Positions 17,438 to 25,882 of a stretch of DNA of 64,000 nt are shown piece by piece. Source of the DNA: Leeuwenhoekiella aequorea (GTDB lineage: Bacteria > Bacteroidota > Bacteroidia > Flavobacteriales > Flavobacteriaceae); assembly GCF_004104375.1 (NCBI RefSeq), contig NZ_QOVM01000001.1, forward strand, positions 186,001 through 250,000. Reading direction: 5' to 3'. The notes below the pieces were generated by a model that ran no database searches, was not told the DNA's origin, and saw only the letters and a list, made by a program, of their open reading frames with translations. The translations under genes and the position numbers were made by a program. Each line of letters starts with the position of its first letter. Positions within the stretch are counted from its first letter, which is position 1.

Positions 17438-18538
17438 ATGAATCAAGAGCAATTACACGCATTCTTAACTTTACAACGTATTCCTAATCTGGGAGATACC
17501 TCCATTAAAAGACTTATAAACAGATTTGAAACTCCTCGGCAGGTTTTAGACCAAAAGAAGCAGGTTTTGCTAGAGGTAGATGGTATAGGAGCTCATAAAT
17601 TAAAAGAGTTTTATAACAAAAACCATGCGCTGGAAGCTGAAAAAGAGTTGAGGTTTATTGAGCAAAATAATATCTCGTATAGTAGTTTCCTAGATCCAGA
17701 ATATCCAGAACGTTTAAAACACTGTATCGATGGTCCTATTTTATTATTTAAAAGAGGGACTTCTAATTATGGTGCTAAAAGAGTTATTTCTATTGTAGGA
17801 ACACGTAAAGTCACCACTTATGGAATCGAATTTATAAAACGATTTATTGAAGACTTAGCACCATTAAACCCTTTAATAGTTTCGGGATTTGCTTATGGAG
17901 TAGATATTAATGCGCATAGAGTAGCCCTAGATTGTGGCCTAGAGACCCATGCAGTTTTGGCACATGGACTAAATCAAATCTATCCTAAAATACATCAGAA
18001 GTATGTAAAAAGTCTGGAGAGTCAAGGTGCCTTCATTACAGATTTCTGGAGTTCTGATAACTTTGACCGAACAAATTTTTTAAGGCGTAATAGAATTATT
18101 GCCGGTATAAGTGAAGCAACTGTGGTTATAGAGAGTGCAGATAAAGGCGGTTCTCTTGTAACTGCAGATATTGCAAACTCCTACAATCGTGATGTGTTTG
18201 CGGTGCCGGGAAGACCAGATGATCTTCAAAGTTTGGGGTGCAATAATCTTATAAAATCTCAACAAGCGCAATTAATTACTTGTGCAGCAGACTTAATTTA
18301 TATGCTTAACTGGAATATAGAAAATACATTTAAACCGGTTCAAAAACAGCTTTTTGCATCTCTTAATGCAGAGGAGGAATCGGTTTTTAATTTCTTAGAA
18401 AAAAAAGGCAAAGAGCAATTAGATTTGATAGCCCTTAATTGTAATATGCCTACATTCAAAATTGCAAGTATTCTTTTAAATATGGAATTAAAAGGGGTCG
18501 TGAGACCCCTTCCGGGTAAGCAGTTTGAACTTGCCTAA
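17438..18538 (+). CDS. dprA: DNA-processing protein DprA
   Basis: A 366-residue protein that loads RecA onto incoming single-stranded DNA during transformation. An N-terminal helix-hairpin-helix (LGDTSIKRLI) precedes the Rossmann domain, with ISIVGTRKVTTYG near 116-128, VSGFAYGVDINAHR near 148-161 and FLRRNRIIAGIS near 209-220, all family hallmarks. A small winged-helix tail ends the protein. Its stop codon overlaps that of the convergent trpS by 3 bases (CTAA at 18535-18538), and its last codons contain a hairpin that looks like the trpS terminator. Confidence 0.95.
   Translation: MNQEQLHAFLTLQRIPNLGDTSIKRLINRFETPRQVLDQKKQVLLEVDGIGAHKLKEFYNKNHALEAEKELRFIEQNNISYSSFLDPEYPERLKHCIDGPILLFKRGTSNYGAKRVISIVGTRKVTTYGIEFIKRFIEDLAPLNPLIVSGFAYGVDINAHRVALDCGLETHAVLAHGLNQIYPKIHQKYVKSLESQGAFITDFWSSDNFDRTNFLRRNRIIAGISEATVVIESADKGGSLVTADIANSYNRDVFAVPGRPDDLQSLGCNNLIKSQQAQLITCAADLIYMLNWNIENTFKPVQKQLFASLNAEEESVFNFLEKKGKEQLDLIALNCNMPTFKIASILLNMELKGVVRPLPGKQFELA
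18484..18511 (-). terminator. trpS terminator embedded in the 3' end of dprA
   Basis: On the minus strand AAGGGGTC (18511-18504), loop TCAC, GACCCCTT (18499-18492) is followed by TTAATT. It lies 24 bases beyond the trpS stop, entirely within dprA codons. The GC-rich 8-bp stem and T-rich tail fit a rho-independent terminator. Confidence 0.6.
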
Positions 18539-19503
18539 TATCCTAGTTTTGTGCGTACGCGTTCTAAAACCTTATTTGCGGTTGCACGTGCTTTTTCAGC
18601 ACCTATTTTTAGTACTTCATCAATCTCATCTAAATTGGTCATATAGTGATTGTAGAGAGCACGTTCTTTATCAAAGCGCTTAAGAATAAGTTCATACAAA
18701 GCTTTTTTTGCATGACCATAACCATACCCGCCACTTAAATAATTTTGGCGCATTTGATCTAACTCTTCAGGCGTAGCAAGTAGTTTATAAATAGCAAAAA
18801 CCTTACACGTATCAGGATCTTTAGGTTCTTCTAAGGGGGTGCTGTCTGTTTCGATACTCATTATTTGTTTTTTCAATTTTTTATCAGATTGAAATAAAAT
18901 AATAGTGTTGCCTTTACTTTTACTCATTTTATCACCATCTGTGCCCGGGATGTACATCGTCTCCTCGTGTAACTTGAGCTCAGGAATAACAAAAGTATCA
19001 CCCATTTGAGCGTGAAAACGAGAGGCAACATCGCGTGTCATTTCGAGGTGTTGTGATTGATCTTTACCCACCGGTACAATCTCTGCATCATATAACAGGA
19101 TGTCTGCCGCCATTAGCATAGGATAGGTAAATAGACCTGTATTAACATCATCAAGACGATCTGCCTTATCTTTAAAACTGTGAGCCAGTTTTAAGCGCTT
19201 GTAAGGATAAAAGCAACTTAAATACCAGGTTAACTCTGTAGTTTGAGGAATATCACTCTGGCGGTAAAAGACTGTTTTATTTATGTCAAGACCACAAGCG
19301 AGCCAGGTTGCTGCAGTCGAATAGGTGTTATTTCTAAGTGTTTCTCCATTTTTTATTTGTGTAAGAGAATGCATATCTGCGATGAATAAAAAAGATTCAT
19401 TTTCTGGCTGATTCGCCATGTTGATCGCAGGAATAATAGCTCCTAAAAGATTTCCTAAATGAGGGGTTCCTGTACTTTGTACACCAGTTAATATTCGTGA
19501 CAT
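18535..19503 (-). CDS. trpS: tryptophanyl-tRNA synthetase
   Basis: A 322-residue class I synthetase that charges tRNA-Trp. The HIGH-type motif is TPHLGN at residues 13-18 and KMSKS is at 192-196. The length is typical of bacterial TrpRS. It is convergent with dprA, with overlapping stop codons, and divergent from plsC; each of the divergent genes has its own TAnnTTTG box in the 121-base gap. Confidence 0.97.
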   Translation of the reverse strand: MSRILTGVQSTGTPHLGNLLGAIIPAINMANQPENESFLFIADMHSLTQIKNGETLRNNTYSTAATWLACGLDINKTVFYRQSDIPQTTELTWYLSCFYPYKRLKLAHSFKDKADRLDDVNTGLFTYPMLMAADILLYDAEIVPVGKDQSQHLEMTRDVASRFHAQMGDTFVIPELKLHEETMYIPGTDGDKMSKSKGNTIILFQSDKKLKKQIMSIETDSTPLEEPKDPDTCKVFAIYKLLATPEELDQMRQNYLSGGYGYGHAKKALYELILKRFDKERALYNHYMTNLDEIDEVLKIGAEKARATANKVLERVRTKLGY

Positions 19504-19522
19504 TTTTTACTATAATTTTGCG

Positions 19523-19530
19523 CAAAGTTA
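19523..19530 (-). promoter_or_regulatory. -7 promoter box for trpS
   Basis: The minus strand reads TAACTTTG, a perfect TAnnTTTG, followed by CGC, 20 bases before the trpS start. No clear -33 TTG. Confidence 0.45.
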
Positions 19531-19564
19531 CCCCTTTTGGCTAATTAACTCCTTTAAAAATGCC

Positions 19565-19572
19565 TATTTTTG
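19565..19572 (+). promoter_or_regulatory. -7 promoter box for plsC
   Basis: TATTTTTG is a perfect TAnnTTTG, 53 bases before the plsC ATG. The nearest TTG upstream (19537-19539) is 25 bases away, longer than usual. Confidence 0.4.
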
Positions 19573-19624
19573 AGCGACTACAATCTCATTTAAATTTCAG
19601 TAATGCCCTTTTAGGTTATCCCGT

Positions 19625-20377
19625 ATGATTAGCATTCTCCGTAAATTTATTACCCTTCTCTGGCGTATTTGGTTTTATATTCTTCTTGTAATTCCTATAA
19701 TCGTCATGTTTCCTTTTCTTGTCATATCTGTTGCCAAGGATACGTGGTATCCATACTTTTTTAGAATGGCTCAATTTTGGGCTCGATTTATACTATATGG
19801 TATGGGATTTTGGCCGCAGATAAAAAGACTTCAAAAAACGAAACGCGGTAAAAGCTATATGTTTGTTGCTAACCACACCTCGATGGCTGACATTATGTTA
19901 ATGCTACATGTTGCTCCTAATCCATTTGTATTTGTAGGAAAAAAAGAACTTGCGCGTTTTCCTTTATTCGGATATTTTTATAAGCAAACCTGTATTCTTG
20001 TAGATAGGGGAGATGCAAAAAGTAGAAGGGCGGTTTTTGAGAGTGCACAGCGCAGACTCAATCAGGGATTGAGCATTTGTATTTTCCCTGAAGGAGGTGT
20101 CCCTGAGGATTTATCTATTGTACTTGATAGTTTTAAAGATGGAGCATTTAGATTAGCAATAGATCATCAAATTCCTATCGTGCCTATGGTGTTTTACGAT
20201 AATAAAAGAAGGTATTCTTATGACTTCTTTACGGGTTCTCCAGGAAAGATGCGTGTAAAAGTGTTGCCGTTTATAGAAACTCAGGGAAAAGTGGCAAGTG
20301 ACAGAAGAGCCTTGCGAGATGAGACCTTCACAGCAATTCATAAAGAGTTATTACACGACTTGGCTTTAAAAGTCTAG
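19625..20377 (+). CDS. plsC: 1-acyl-sn-glycerol-3-phosphate acyltransferase
   Basis: A 250-residue membrane-associated acyltransferase making phosphatidic acid from lysophosphatidic acid. An N-terminal hydrophobic region (about 10-40) precedes the catalytic NHTSMAD motif (the HX4D box, about 81-87) and the substrate-binding FPEGG (about 154-158); PIVPMVFYD marks the fourth block. Length and motif spacing match PlsC. It is monocistronic, ended by the bidirectional terminator at 20392-20420. Confidence 0.93.
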   Translation: MISILRKFITLLWRIWFYILLVIPIIVMFPFLVISVAKDTWYPYFFRMAQFWARFILYGMGFWPQIKRLQKTKRGKSYMFVANHTSMADIMLMLHVAPNPFVFVGKKELARFPLFGYFYKQTCILVDRGDAKSRRAVFESAQRRLNQGLSICIFPEGGVPEDLSIVLDSFKDGAFRLAIDHQIPIVPMVFYDNKRRYSYDFFTGSPGKMRVKVLPFIETQGKVASDRRALRDETFTAIHKELLHDLALKV

Positions 20378-20386
20378 TTTATACAT

Positions 20387-20420
20387 AAAAAAAAATCCGC
20401 CCTAACCAGTGGCGGATTTT
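20387..20420. terminator. bidirectional rho-independent terminator
   Basis: AAAATCCGCC (20392-20401) pairs with GGCGGATTTT (20411-20420). Reading minus, a run of nine T follows, making a strong terminator for the sigma/barrel operon; reading plus, four T end plsC. A second AT-rich stem (TAATTATTAC at 20422-20431 with GTAATAATTA at 20436-20445) lies beside it. Confidence 0.85.
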
Positions 20421-20486
20421 CTAATTATTACTTGGGTAATAATTAAGTTAACCAACTAAATAAACTAACCAAACCTTACTTTTATA

Positions 20487-21989
20487 TTAAAACCTAAAAC
20501 TTACTCCTGTATAGAGACCTAAGTAATACGGCTTAAAATCACTAACACTTTTAGTATATGCGTTAAGTTGATATTTAAACATAGGCTCTAATTTAAATTG
20601 TACTTTATCTGTAAACTTATAATCGATACCTAGACCAGCATTTGTACTAAAACTGGTATTGTTGAGACTATTAGATTTTCCAAGTTCAGAAACCAGATTG
20701 CCCTCTTCTTCAAGAAAGATTGAATTCTTATTCAAAAATAAAGAGCTTATGCCCCCTATAAGTTGAAGACCCACTTTCTTATTTATAAGTGCATATTCAG
20801 CTTCTATAGGTATCTCTATGTAACCTAAATCTTGACGCAAAGAAGTGTTTTTTTGAGAAACTATATTTGTTGCAAATTCAGTTTGATTATTACTTGGCAA
20901 ATTAGGTAAGCCTTGAATATTGTTATTGTCAAGCTGTATAATTTTTGAGTTTTCATTATAATCAATACTACTAATCATCGCAGTAGGATTTCTGGCACTA
21001 ATACTTGGTGTAAAGCCTATCTGCTCTGTAGTATAACCTAAATCAACTTTATTAATACCCGATCTTACCGTGAGTCTATTGGTAACAGCATAACTCACTT
21101 GAACCCCATAGCTCAAGTTAACATCTGCCTTTTTGGTATTGTCAGAAAACTGCTCGCTTATCCCAGATCCACTGAAACTATCGTAATAAACAGGTGCTAC
21201 CATAGGAGTAATACCCCACCGTGTTAACCTTGCAGATTCTGTGTTGTCTTCAGAAGCAGCCACTGCGGCATTCGTTTTTTTATTTGCTAACTGTTGTAAA
21301 GCATCTGGATCAATATCTTCTGCGGTCTGGTTTTCTGTAGATTTTGAAGTTGCAGATTTATTTTGAGCAACTGCTGATTCAACAGCATCATCTTTACGGG
21401 AGAGGTTAGTGTTAATTAGTGCCTCATTCGGTTTTGTTGAAGTGTCAGATGCAGTTGTTTTTGAATTTACAACTGGAGTATTTTCAGAACCTTCTAAATT
21501 CCCGGTTTTAACTACGGAAGAATTTCTAGGAAATCCTTGATTGTTATTAACCACAGCAGTTTTTTTGAAGGTGCTTTCATTTCCAGTATTTATTCTTTCA
21601 TATTTGTCAACCGAATATTTTTCGTTGGCTTTAACTGAGGTTGATTCAGTAGATGTTGCATCTTTTTCAGTGTCTCTAGATTCCGGGTCGGTTGTTGCAT
21701 AACCTTCAGATCCATTTTTTTGAATAGAATCTGGAGTAATGTTTTCTTCTTGATTAACCAGTTGAGGTGTATTTATTTTGTTTTCCGTTTTAAACCAAAA
21801 TGTACCTGCTAGTAGTAACAAGATCAAAACTGCTGCTGCACCGCTTAATTGAAACCATAACGGAATTATGCGTTTTTTCTGTTTATTTTGTTGCGCAGCA
21901 ATACCTGCCCAGACATTTTCACTAGGCTCAATGGTAAAGTCTTTAAACTTTTCCTGATACAAACGATCTATTTTTTTCTTATCCTTCAC
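20487..21989 (-). CDS. anti-sigma-like membrane protein with C-terminal beta-barrel-like domain
   Basis: A 500-residue protein in three parts. Residues 1-44 are charged and cytoplasmic in style (DRLYQEKFKDFTIEPSENVW). Residues 45-66 are one membrane helix with no cleavage site. About 70-250 is a low-complexity Ser/Thr/Asn/Lys/Glu linker. About 255-500 resembles a PorT-like outer membrane beta-barrel and ends in Phe (GLYTGVSFRF). It overlaps the ECF sigma gene by 4 bases, the usual place for an anti-sigma factor. I infer that the N-terminal segment holds the sigma factor; the barrel-like end on an inner-membrane-anchored chain is odd. Confidence 0.7.
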   Translation of the reverse strand: MKDKKKIDRLYQEKFKDFTIEPSENVWAGIAAQQNKQKKRIIPLWFQLSGAAAVLILLLLAGTFWFKTENKINTPQLVNQEENITPDSIQKNGSEGYATTDPESRDTEKDATSTESTSVKANEKYSVDKYERINTGNESTFKKTAVVNNNQGFPRNSSVVKTGNLEGSENTPVVNSKTTASDTSTKPNEALINTNLSRKDDAVESAVAQNKSATSKSTENQTAEDIDPDALQQLANKKTNAAVAASEDNTESARLTRWGITPMVAPVYYDSFSGSGISEQFSDNTKKADVNLSYGVQVSYAVTNRLTVRSGINKVDLGYTTEQIGFTPSISARNPTAMISSIDYNENSKIIQLDNNNIQGLPNLPSNNQTEFATNIVSQKNTSLRQDLGYIEIPIEAEYALINKKVGLQLIGGISSLFLNKNSIFLEEEGNLVSELGKSNSLNNTSFSTNAGLGIDYKFTDKVQFKLEPMFKYQLNAYTKSVSDFKPYYLGLYTGVSFRF

Positions 21990-22534
21990 CGCGTTGAAGT
22001 TTGTATATGTGCATTAGTTTGAAAGTCTATTACTTTCTCTTTTAAAATCATTCGGGCACGTGCAAGATTAGACTTGGATGTACCTTCTTTAATTTCTAGC
22101 ATTTTTGAGATTTCTTTGTGAGAATAGCCGTCTAATGCATATAAATTAAAAACCAACCGATACCGGTCGGGGAGTTCTTGTACTATTTGAAGTAAAAAAT
22201 TAAGCGGGATCTCGTCGTCATCGACCTCAACATCCGCTTCTTTGATATTTTCTTCGTTTATTATTTCAAAAACAGCTTGTTTTCGGTAGCGCTGTAATGC
22301 TGAGTTTATTACAATGCGTTTGAGCCATCCTTCAAAAGAGCCTTTACTTTTAAATTGACCTACCTTTTGAAAAATTATAATAAAACTTTCCTGCAAGATA
22401 TCTTCTGCCTCACTGTAGTTGCGGGCATATTTTAAAGCAACGGGAAAAAGTATACCTGCAAATTGCCGGTACAATGCTTCTTGTGCTTTAGATTTTTGAC
22501 GTTTGCAGTCAATAATGAGCTGTTCTAAACTCAC
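21986..22534 (-). CDS. RNA polymerase ECF sigma factor
   Basis: A 182-residue sigma-70 family ECF factor. The sigma-2 region is at about 25-95 (SEAEDILQESFIIIFQKVGQF, then FEGWLKRIVINSALQRYRK) and the sigma-4 helix-turn-helix at about 120-170 (LPDRYRLVFNLYALDGYSHK, then EISKMLEIKEGTSKSNLARAR). It is the middle gene of a three-gene operon, 19 bases after a small lipoprotein and overlapping the anti-sigma-like protein by ATGA. No target promoter can be named from this window. Confidence 0.92.
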   Translation of the reverse strand: MSLEQLIIDCKRQKSKAQEALYRQFAGILFPVALKYARNYSEAEDILQESFIIIFQKVGQFKSKGSFEGWLKRIVINSALQRYRKQAVFEIINEENIKEADVEVDDDEIPLNFLLQIVQELPDRYRLVFNLYALDGYSHKEISKMLEIKEGTSKSNLARARMILKEKVIDFQTNAHIQTSTR

Positions 22535-22553
22535 ATTTTTAGATTATTAAAAT

Positions 22554-22967
22554 TTATGGTCGCTTTACAGGAACTTCCTCAGTTATATAAGTAGGCTCGT
22601 CATTAGCGTCGAAGCCGTTGAAAAATTTAAATACATATGTATAATTATAAAGCACCTCAAAATTTAAAGTTGTTTCTACCGTGTCTGTAGTAGGTAAGCA
22701 ATTCTCACTTTCTAAGACTTGATTTACTATAAATATTAAGCGGGTACTATCTCTACGGTCGTATTCAAAGCCATAAAAGGCATTGCAGTCTGTAGGGGAA
22801 ACGTAGCTTATTGGAAATTCATAGTTCTTTCCAAAAACAAGTGAATCTGGTAACTCGTATTTTGCTATGGGTACAAACTCATAGCTAACGTTTCTACCAT
22901 CGTCATCTAATGAACAGCTAACCACTAAAGTTAGCAGAGCGAGTAATAAAAAAACCTTTTTCATCAT
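22554..22967 (-). CDS. small lipoprotein, first gene of the sigma operon
   Basis: A 137-residue SPII lipoprotein (MMKKVFLLLALLTLVVSC, lipidated Cys18). The mature part is acidic and beta-rich with two Cys (SPTDCNAFYGF and SENCLPTTD) that could form a disulfide. I recognise no family. It precedes the ECF sigma gene by 19 bases and could be an envelope sensor or target of that system; this rests only on context. Its start codon lies inside the 63-base hairpin at 22953-23015. Confidence 0.7.
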   Translation of the reverse strand: MMKKVFLLLALLTLVVSCSLDDDGRNVSYEFVPIAKYELPDSLVFGKNYEFPISYVSPTDCNAFYGFEYDRRDSTRLIFIVNQVLESENCLPTTDTVETTLNFEVLYNYTYVFKFFNGFDANDEPTYITEEVPVKRP

Positions 22968-23015
22968 TATAAATATCTTCTTTTACAAAGAAGATACCTA
23001 ATGATAAAAAAGGTT
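22946..23015 (-). terminator. 63-bp hairpin after recA containing the lipoprotein start codon
   Basis: TATCTTCTTT (22974-22983) and AAAGAAGATA (22987-22996) form a perfect 10-bp stem with a TAC loop. The helix resumes beyond a small internal loop: ATCATTA (22963-22969) with TAATGAT (22999-23005), then AACCTTTTT (22953-22961) with AAAAAGGTT (23007-23015). On the minus strand a T-run follows, as in a rho-independent terminator for recA. The ATG at 22967-22965 sits inside the helix, so the same structure could block translation of the next operon. Confidence 0.7.
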
Positions 23016-23041
23016 GCGTAAAAAATTAATAATTAAAGTTA

Positions 23042-24076
23042 CTATGCTGAAGTAGCAACTTTTATAGCATCTTTAATTTTAATTTCTAATTCTTCTAATA
23101 GGTCCGGATTGTCTTTAAGTATTGCTTTTACAGCATCACGGCCTTGTCCTAATTTTGTGTCTTGATAGCTAAACCACGATCCACTTTTATTTATAATCTC
23201 ATATTCTACACCTATATCAAGAATTTCACCCACTTTTGAGATTCCTTCACCATACATGATGTCAAATTCTGCCTGGCGGAATGGTGGTGCTACTTTATTC
23301 TTAACCACTTTTACACGGGTTTTATTTCCTTGTACTTCGCCATTAGAATCTTTGATTTGTGTAGAACGACGTATATCTAAACGCACAGAGGCATAAAATT
23401 TAAGTGCATTACCACCGGTAGTAGTTTCTGGATTACCAAACATCACACCTATTTTCTCTCTTAACTGGTTAATAAAGATAACTGTACAATTGGTTTTACT
23501 TATTGAGCCGGTAAGTTTTCTTAAAGCCTGAGACATTAATCGTGCGTGTAACCCCATTTTAGAATCACCCATTTCTCCTTCAATTTCACTTTTAGGAGTT
23601 AATGCTGCAACCGAGTCAATTACAATAATATCAATTGCGCCCGAGCGTATAAGATTATCTGCAATTTCTAGTGCTTGTTCACCATTATCTGGCTGTGATA
23701 TAATTAGGTTTTCTATATCTACTCCTAATTTGCCAGCATAGAAACGATCAAAAGCATGTTCTGCATCTATAAATGCTGCGATGCCTCCTTTACGTTGCGA
23801 TTCAGCAATTGCATGTAAGGTAAGCGTAGTTTTACCAGAAGATTCTGGGCCATAAATTTCTATAACTCTACCTTTTGGAAGTCCGCCAACACCTAAGGCA
23901 ATATCAAGACCTAGTGAACCTGTAGAAATAGCTTCAACTTCTACAATAGCATTATCACCCATCTTCATAACTGTTCCCTTTCCGTAGGTTTTATCCATTT
24001 TGTCAAGGGTAAGTTTAAGAGCTTTAAGTTTTGCTTCTTGCTCTTTACTCATTGCAACTTCTTCTTTTTTTGCCAT
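23042..24076 (-). CDS. recA: recombinase A
   Basis: A 344-residue RecA with the P-loop GPESSGKT at 76-83, [20 protein letters not shown] (Walker B and loop L1) and [21 protein letters not shown] (loop L2), all intact. It drives homologous recombination and the SOS response, and with DprA in this window is part of transformation recombination. The N-terminal [16 protein letters not shown] extension is normal in Bacteroidota. No SOS box can be assigned, since LexA sites differ in this phylum. Confidence 0.98.
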   Translation of the reverse strand: MAKKEEVAMSKEQEAKLKALKLTLDKMDKTYGKGTVMKMGDNAIVEVEAISTGSLGLDIALGVGGLPKGRVIEIYGPESSGKTTLTLHAIAESQRKGGIAAFIDAEHAFDRFYAGKLGVDIENLIISQPDNGEQALEIADNLIRSGAIDIIVIDSVAALTPKSEIEGEMGDSKMGLHARLMSQALRKLTGSISKTNCTVIFINQLREKIGVMFGNPETTTGGNALKFYASVRLDIRRSTQIKDSNGEVQGNKTRVKVVKNKVAPPFRQAEFDIMYGEGISKVGEILDIGVEYEIINKSGSWFSYQDTKLGQGRDAVKAILKDNPDLLEELEIKIKDAIKVATSA

Positions 24077-24490
24077 TATAGTATTGTTACAATCTCAAAT
24101 AAACTCTTAATTTAAGTAAAAATCAAAGGTTTATTATTTTGATCTGGATTTATCTTTTAAGCTGCTAAATTACTATTTCTTTTTGATGACTACAATCAAA
24201 TTGAGGCTAATTATTGGAAAAATTCCACCTTCAGGATGTTTTATTGAAAATAATAACTCATAAATTGGAATATATCCTAGCTGCATCATTCTAGCATGTT
24301 TATACGCAACCATATCTATTATTGTGTATCTACTTGATAAATATACATATGATACATATGCAAATTTCAATGTGTTATACAAATTGCGACTATGCTGTTC
24401 GTTATTTGTCATGCACAGCAAAACTGGACGGTGGTTAGTAGTAGTTAATTTTTGATTTCAAATAAATTAACAATGAATTAGCCGTTCAGG
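24077..24490. other. gene-poor interval between recA and trhO
   Basis: About 400 bases with no convincing gene. A minus-strand ORF (24173-24421, 82 codons) has no recognisable domain; its central part (MVAYKHARMMQLGYIPIYELL) could be a decayed remnant. TGCTGT (24393-24398) and ACAGCA (24415-24420) form an inverted repeat around its start. A strong plus-strand terminator follows at 24491 although no plus-strand gene precedes it, so an unannotated short transcript is possible. Confidence 0.3.
24173..24421 (-). CDS. uncertain small ORF, possible remnant
   Basis: 82 codons with no known domain, no signal peptide and no neighbour to suggest a role. The sequence is rich in Tyr, Ile and Met, unlike the neighbouring genes. 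It may be non-coding or a degraded fragment. I list it only because it is the largest ORF of this interval. Confidence 0.15.
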   Translation of the reverse strand: MLCMTNNEQHSRNLYNTLKFAYVSYVYLSSRYTIIDMVAYKHARMMQLGYIPIYELLFSIKHPEGGIFPIISLNLIVVIKKK

Positions 24491-24530
24491 AAACAGCCTT
24501 CAATCGTATTGAAGGCTGTTTTTGTTTTAA
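24491..24530 (+). terminator. strong plus-strand terminator without an upstream gene
   Basis: AAACAGCCTTCAAT (24491-24504), loop CGT, ATTGAAGGCTGTTT (24508-24521), then TTGTTTT. It is oriented for plus-strand transcription, but the nearest plus-strand gene end upstream is far away at 20377. Confidence 0.8.
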
Positions 24531-24587
24531 ACACATACTAATTGATAAGACTCCAGGGTCTATAAGTGGTATCTCTATAAAAATCCT

Positions 24588-24595
24588 TATTTTTG
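24588..24595 (+). promoter_or_regulatory. -7 promoter box for trhO
   Basis: TATTTTTG followed by CGCC, a perfect TAnnTTTG, 32 bases before the trhO ATG. No clear -33 TTG. Confidence 0.45.
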
Positions 24596-24627
24596 CGCCA
24601 CTTTTAACCTTATAAAATTAGTATAGC

Positions 24628-25665
24628 ATGCAACTGTACAATAAATTAAGTGCGAAAGAGCGGGCGGCGCTTATTGATGAAGCTGGTGAAGACCGTTTGA
24701 CTCTTTCGTTCTATCAATATGCAAAAATTGGTAATCCACATCTTTTCAGAGACCACCTCTTCATTGCTTGGGATTCTATGTCTGTTCTAGGTCGTATTTA
24801 TGTAGCGCATGAAGGGATCAACGCCCAACTTTCTGTACCGGCAAAAAACTTTGAAGCCTTCAAATCATTTCTAGATAACATTAATTTTCTCAAAGACGTT
24901 CGGTTAAATATTGCTATAGAACAGGATGCAAAATCCTTTTTAAAACTCAAAGTAAAAGTGCGTGATAAGATTGTAGCAGATGGTCTTAATGACGACACAT
25001 TTGACGTTACAAACAAGGGAATTCACGTAGATGCACAGACTTTCAACGAACTTATTGAGTCTGATGATGTGGTTCTGGTAGATATGCGTAACCATTACGA
25101 GAGCGAGATAGGACATTTTAAAAATGCTATAACTCCAGATGTAGATACTTTTCGTGATAGTTTAGACCTTATAGAAGAAGATTTAAAAGATCACAAAGAA
25201 GATAAAAAGTTGGTAATGTATTGTACTGGTGGTATACGCTGTGAGAAGGCGAGTGCCTATTATAAACATAAAGGTTTTAAACAGGTATATCAATTAGAAG
25301 GAGGGATTATTGAATATGCGCGGCAGGTAGAGCAGTTAAAACTGGAAAACAAGTTTAAAGGAAAAAACTTTGTATTTGATCACCGTCGTGGCGAGCGTAT
25401 TTCTGATGATGTGATTTCTAATTGTCACCAGTGCGGAAAACCTTGTGATACACACGTAAATTGCGCTAATGAAGCGTGTCACTTGTTATTTATACAATGT
25501 GAAGAATGCTCAGACGCGATGAGTCTAACGTGTTCTGATGAGTGTAAAGAGATTATTGCGCTGCCTTATGAAGAACAAAAAGAACTGCGGAAGGGAATCC
25601 CTAACAGCAACAAGATCTTTAAAAAAGGAAGGTCAGAAAAGTTGAAATTTCAACGTAAAGCATAA
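24628..25665 (+). CDS. trhO: tRNA uridine-34 hydroxylase, rhodanese family
   Basis: A 345-residue TrhO/YceA protein, which carries out oxygen-dependent 5-hydroxylation of U34 in tRNAs. An N-terminal acylphosphatase-like part (about 20-125) precedes the rhodanese domain, whose active-site loop CTGGIRC spans Cys199 to Cys205. The C-terminal segment carries Cys pairs (NCHQCGKPCDTHVNC, CEECSDAMSLTC) typical of this family, probably a zinc site. Complete; promoter and terminator frame it as a single-gene unit. Confidence 0.93.
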   Translation: MQLYNKLSAKERAALIDEAGEDRLTLSFYQYAKIGNPHLFRDHLFIAWDSMSVLGRIYVAHEGINAQLSVPAKNFEAFKSFLDNINFLKDVRLNIAIEQDAKSFLKLKVKVRDKIVADGLNDDTFDVTNKGIHVDAQTFNELIESDDVVLVDMRNHYESEIGHFKNAITPDVDTFRDSLDLIEEDLKDHKEDKKLVMYCTGGIRCEKASAYYKHKGFKQVYQLEGGIIEYARQVEQLKLENKFKGKNFVFDHRRGERISDDVISNCHQCGKPCDTHVNCANEACHLLFIQCEECSDAMSLTCSDECKEIIALPYEEQKELRKGIPNSNKIFKKGRSEKLKFQRKA

Positions 25666-25695
25666 AAAAACGCCGGCAAATGCCGGCGTTTTTTT
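25664..25695 (+). terminator. rho-independent terminator after trhO
   Basis: AAAAAAACGCCGGCA (25664-25678), loop AA, TGCCGGCGTTTTTTT (25681-25695). A perfect 15-bp stem with a T-run. The trhO stop codon forms its first bases. Confidence 0.95.
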
Positions 25696-25842
25696 GCTAT
25701 AATAAATTTTGCATCAACTTTTAGACTGACTCAAGATAATTTTCTAGAACAGGAACCGACTGAAAATTAGAATTTAGAACTTTATGTTAGTGCTCTTATG
25801 AAAAGCATTTTTGTTTGCTGCCATTGCCAATAAGATTTACTA

Positions 25843-25850
25843 TATTTTTG
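25843..25850 (+). promoter_or_regulatory. -7 promoter box for the ricT-gldH-PBP1A operon
   Basis: TATTTTTG followed by CATG, a perfect TAnnTTTG box. A TTG at 25824-25826 lies 16 bases upstream. It gives a leader of about 110 bases that contains the stem-loops at 25883-25963. Confidence 0.5.
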
Positions 25851-25882
25851 CATGTCTAAAATGTTATCTTTAGCAGCAATTG

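Noticed and set aside
20422-20445. A second terminator beside 20392-20420
   Set aside because: The stem is AT-only with no T-run; the adjacent GC-rich stem with nine T is the better candidate.
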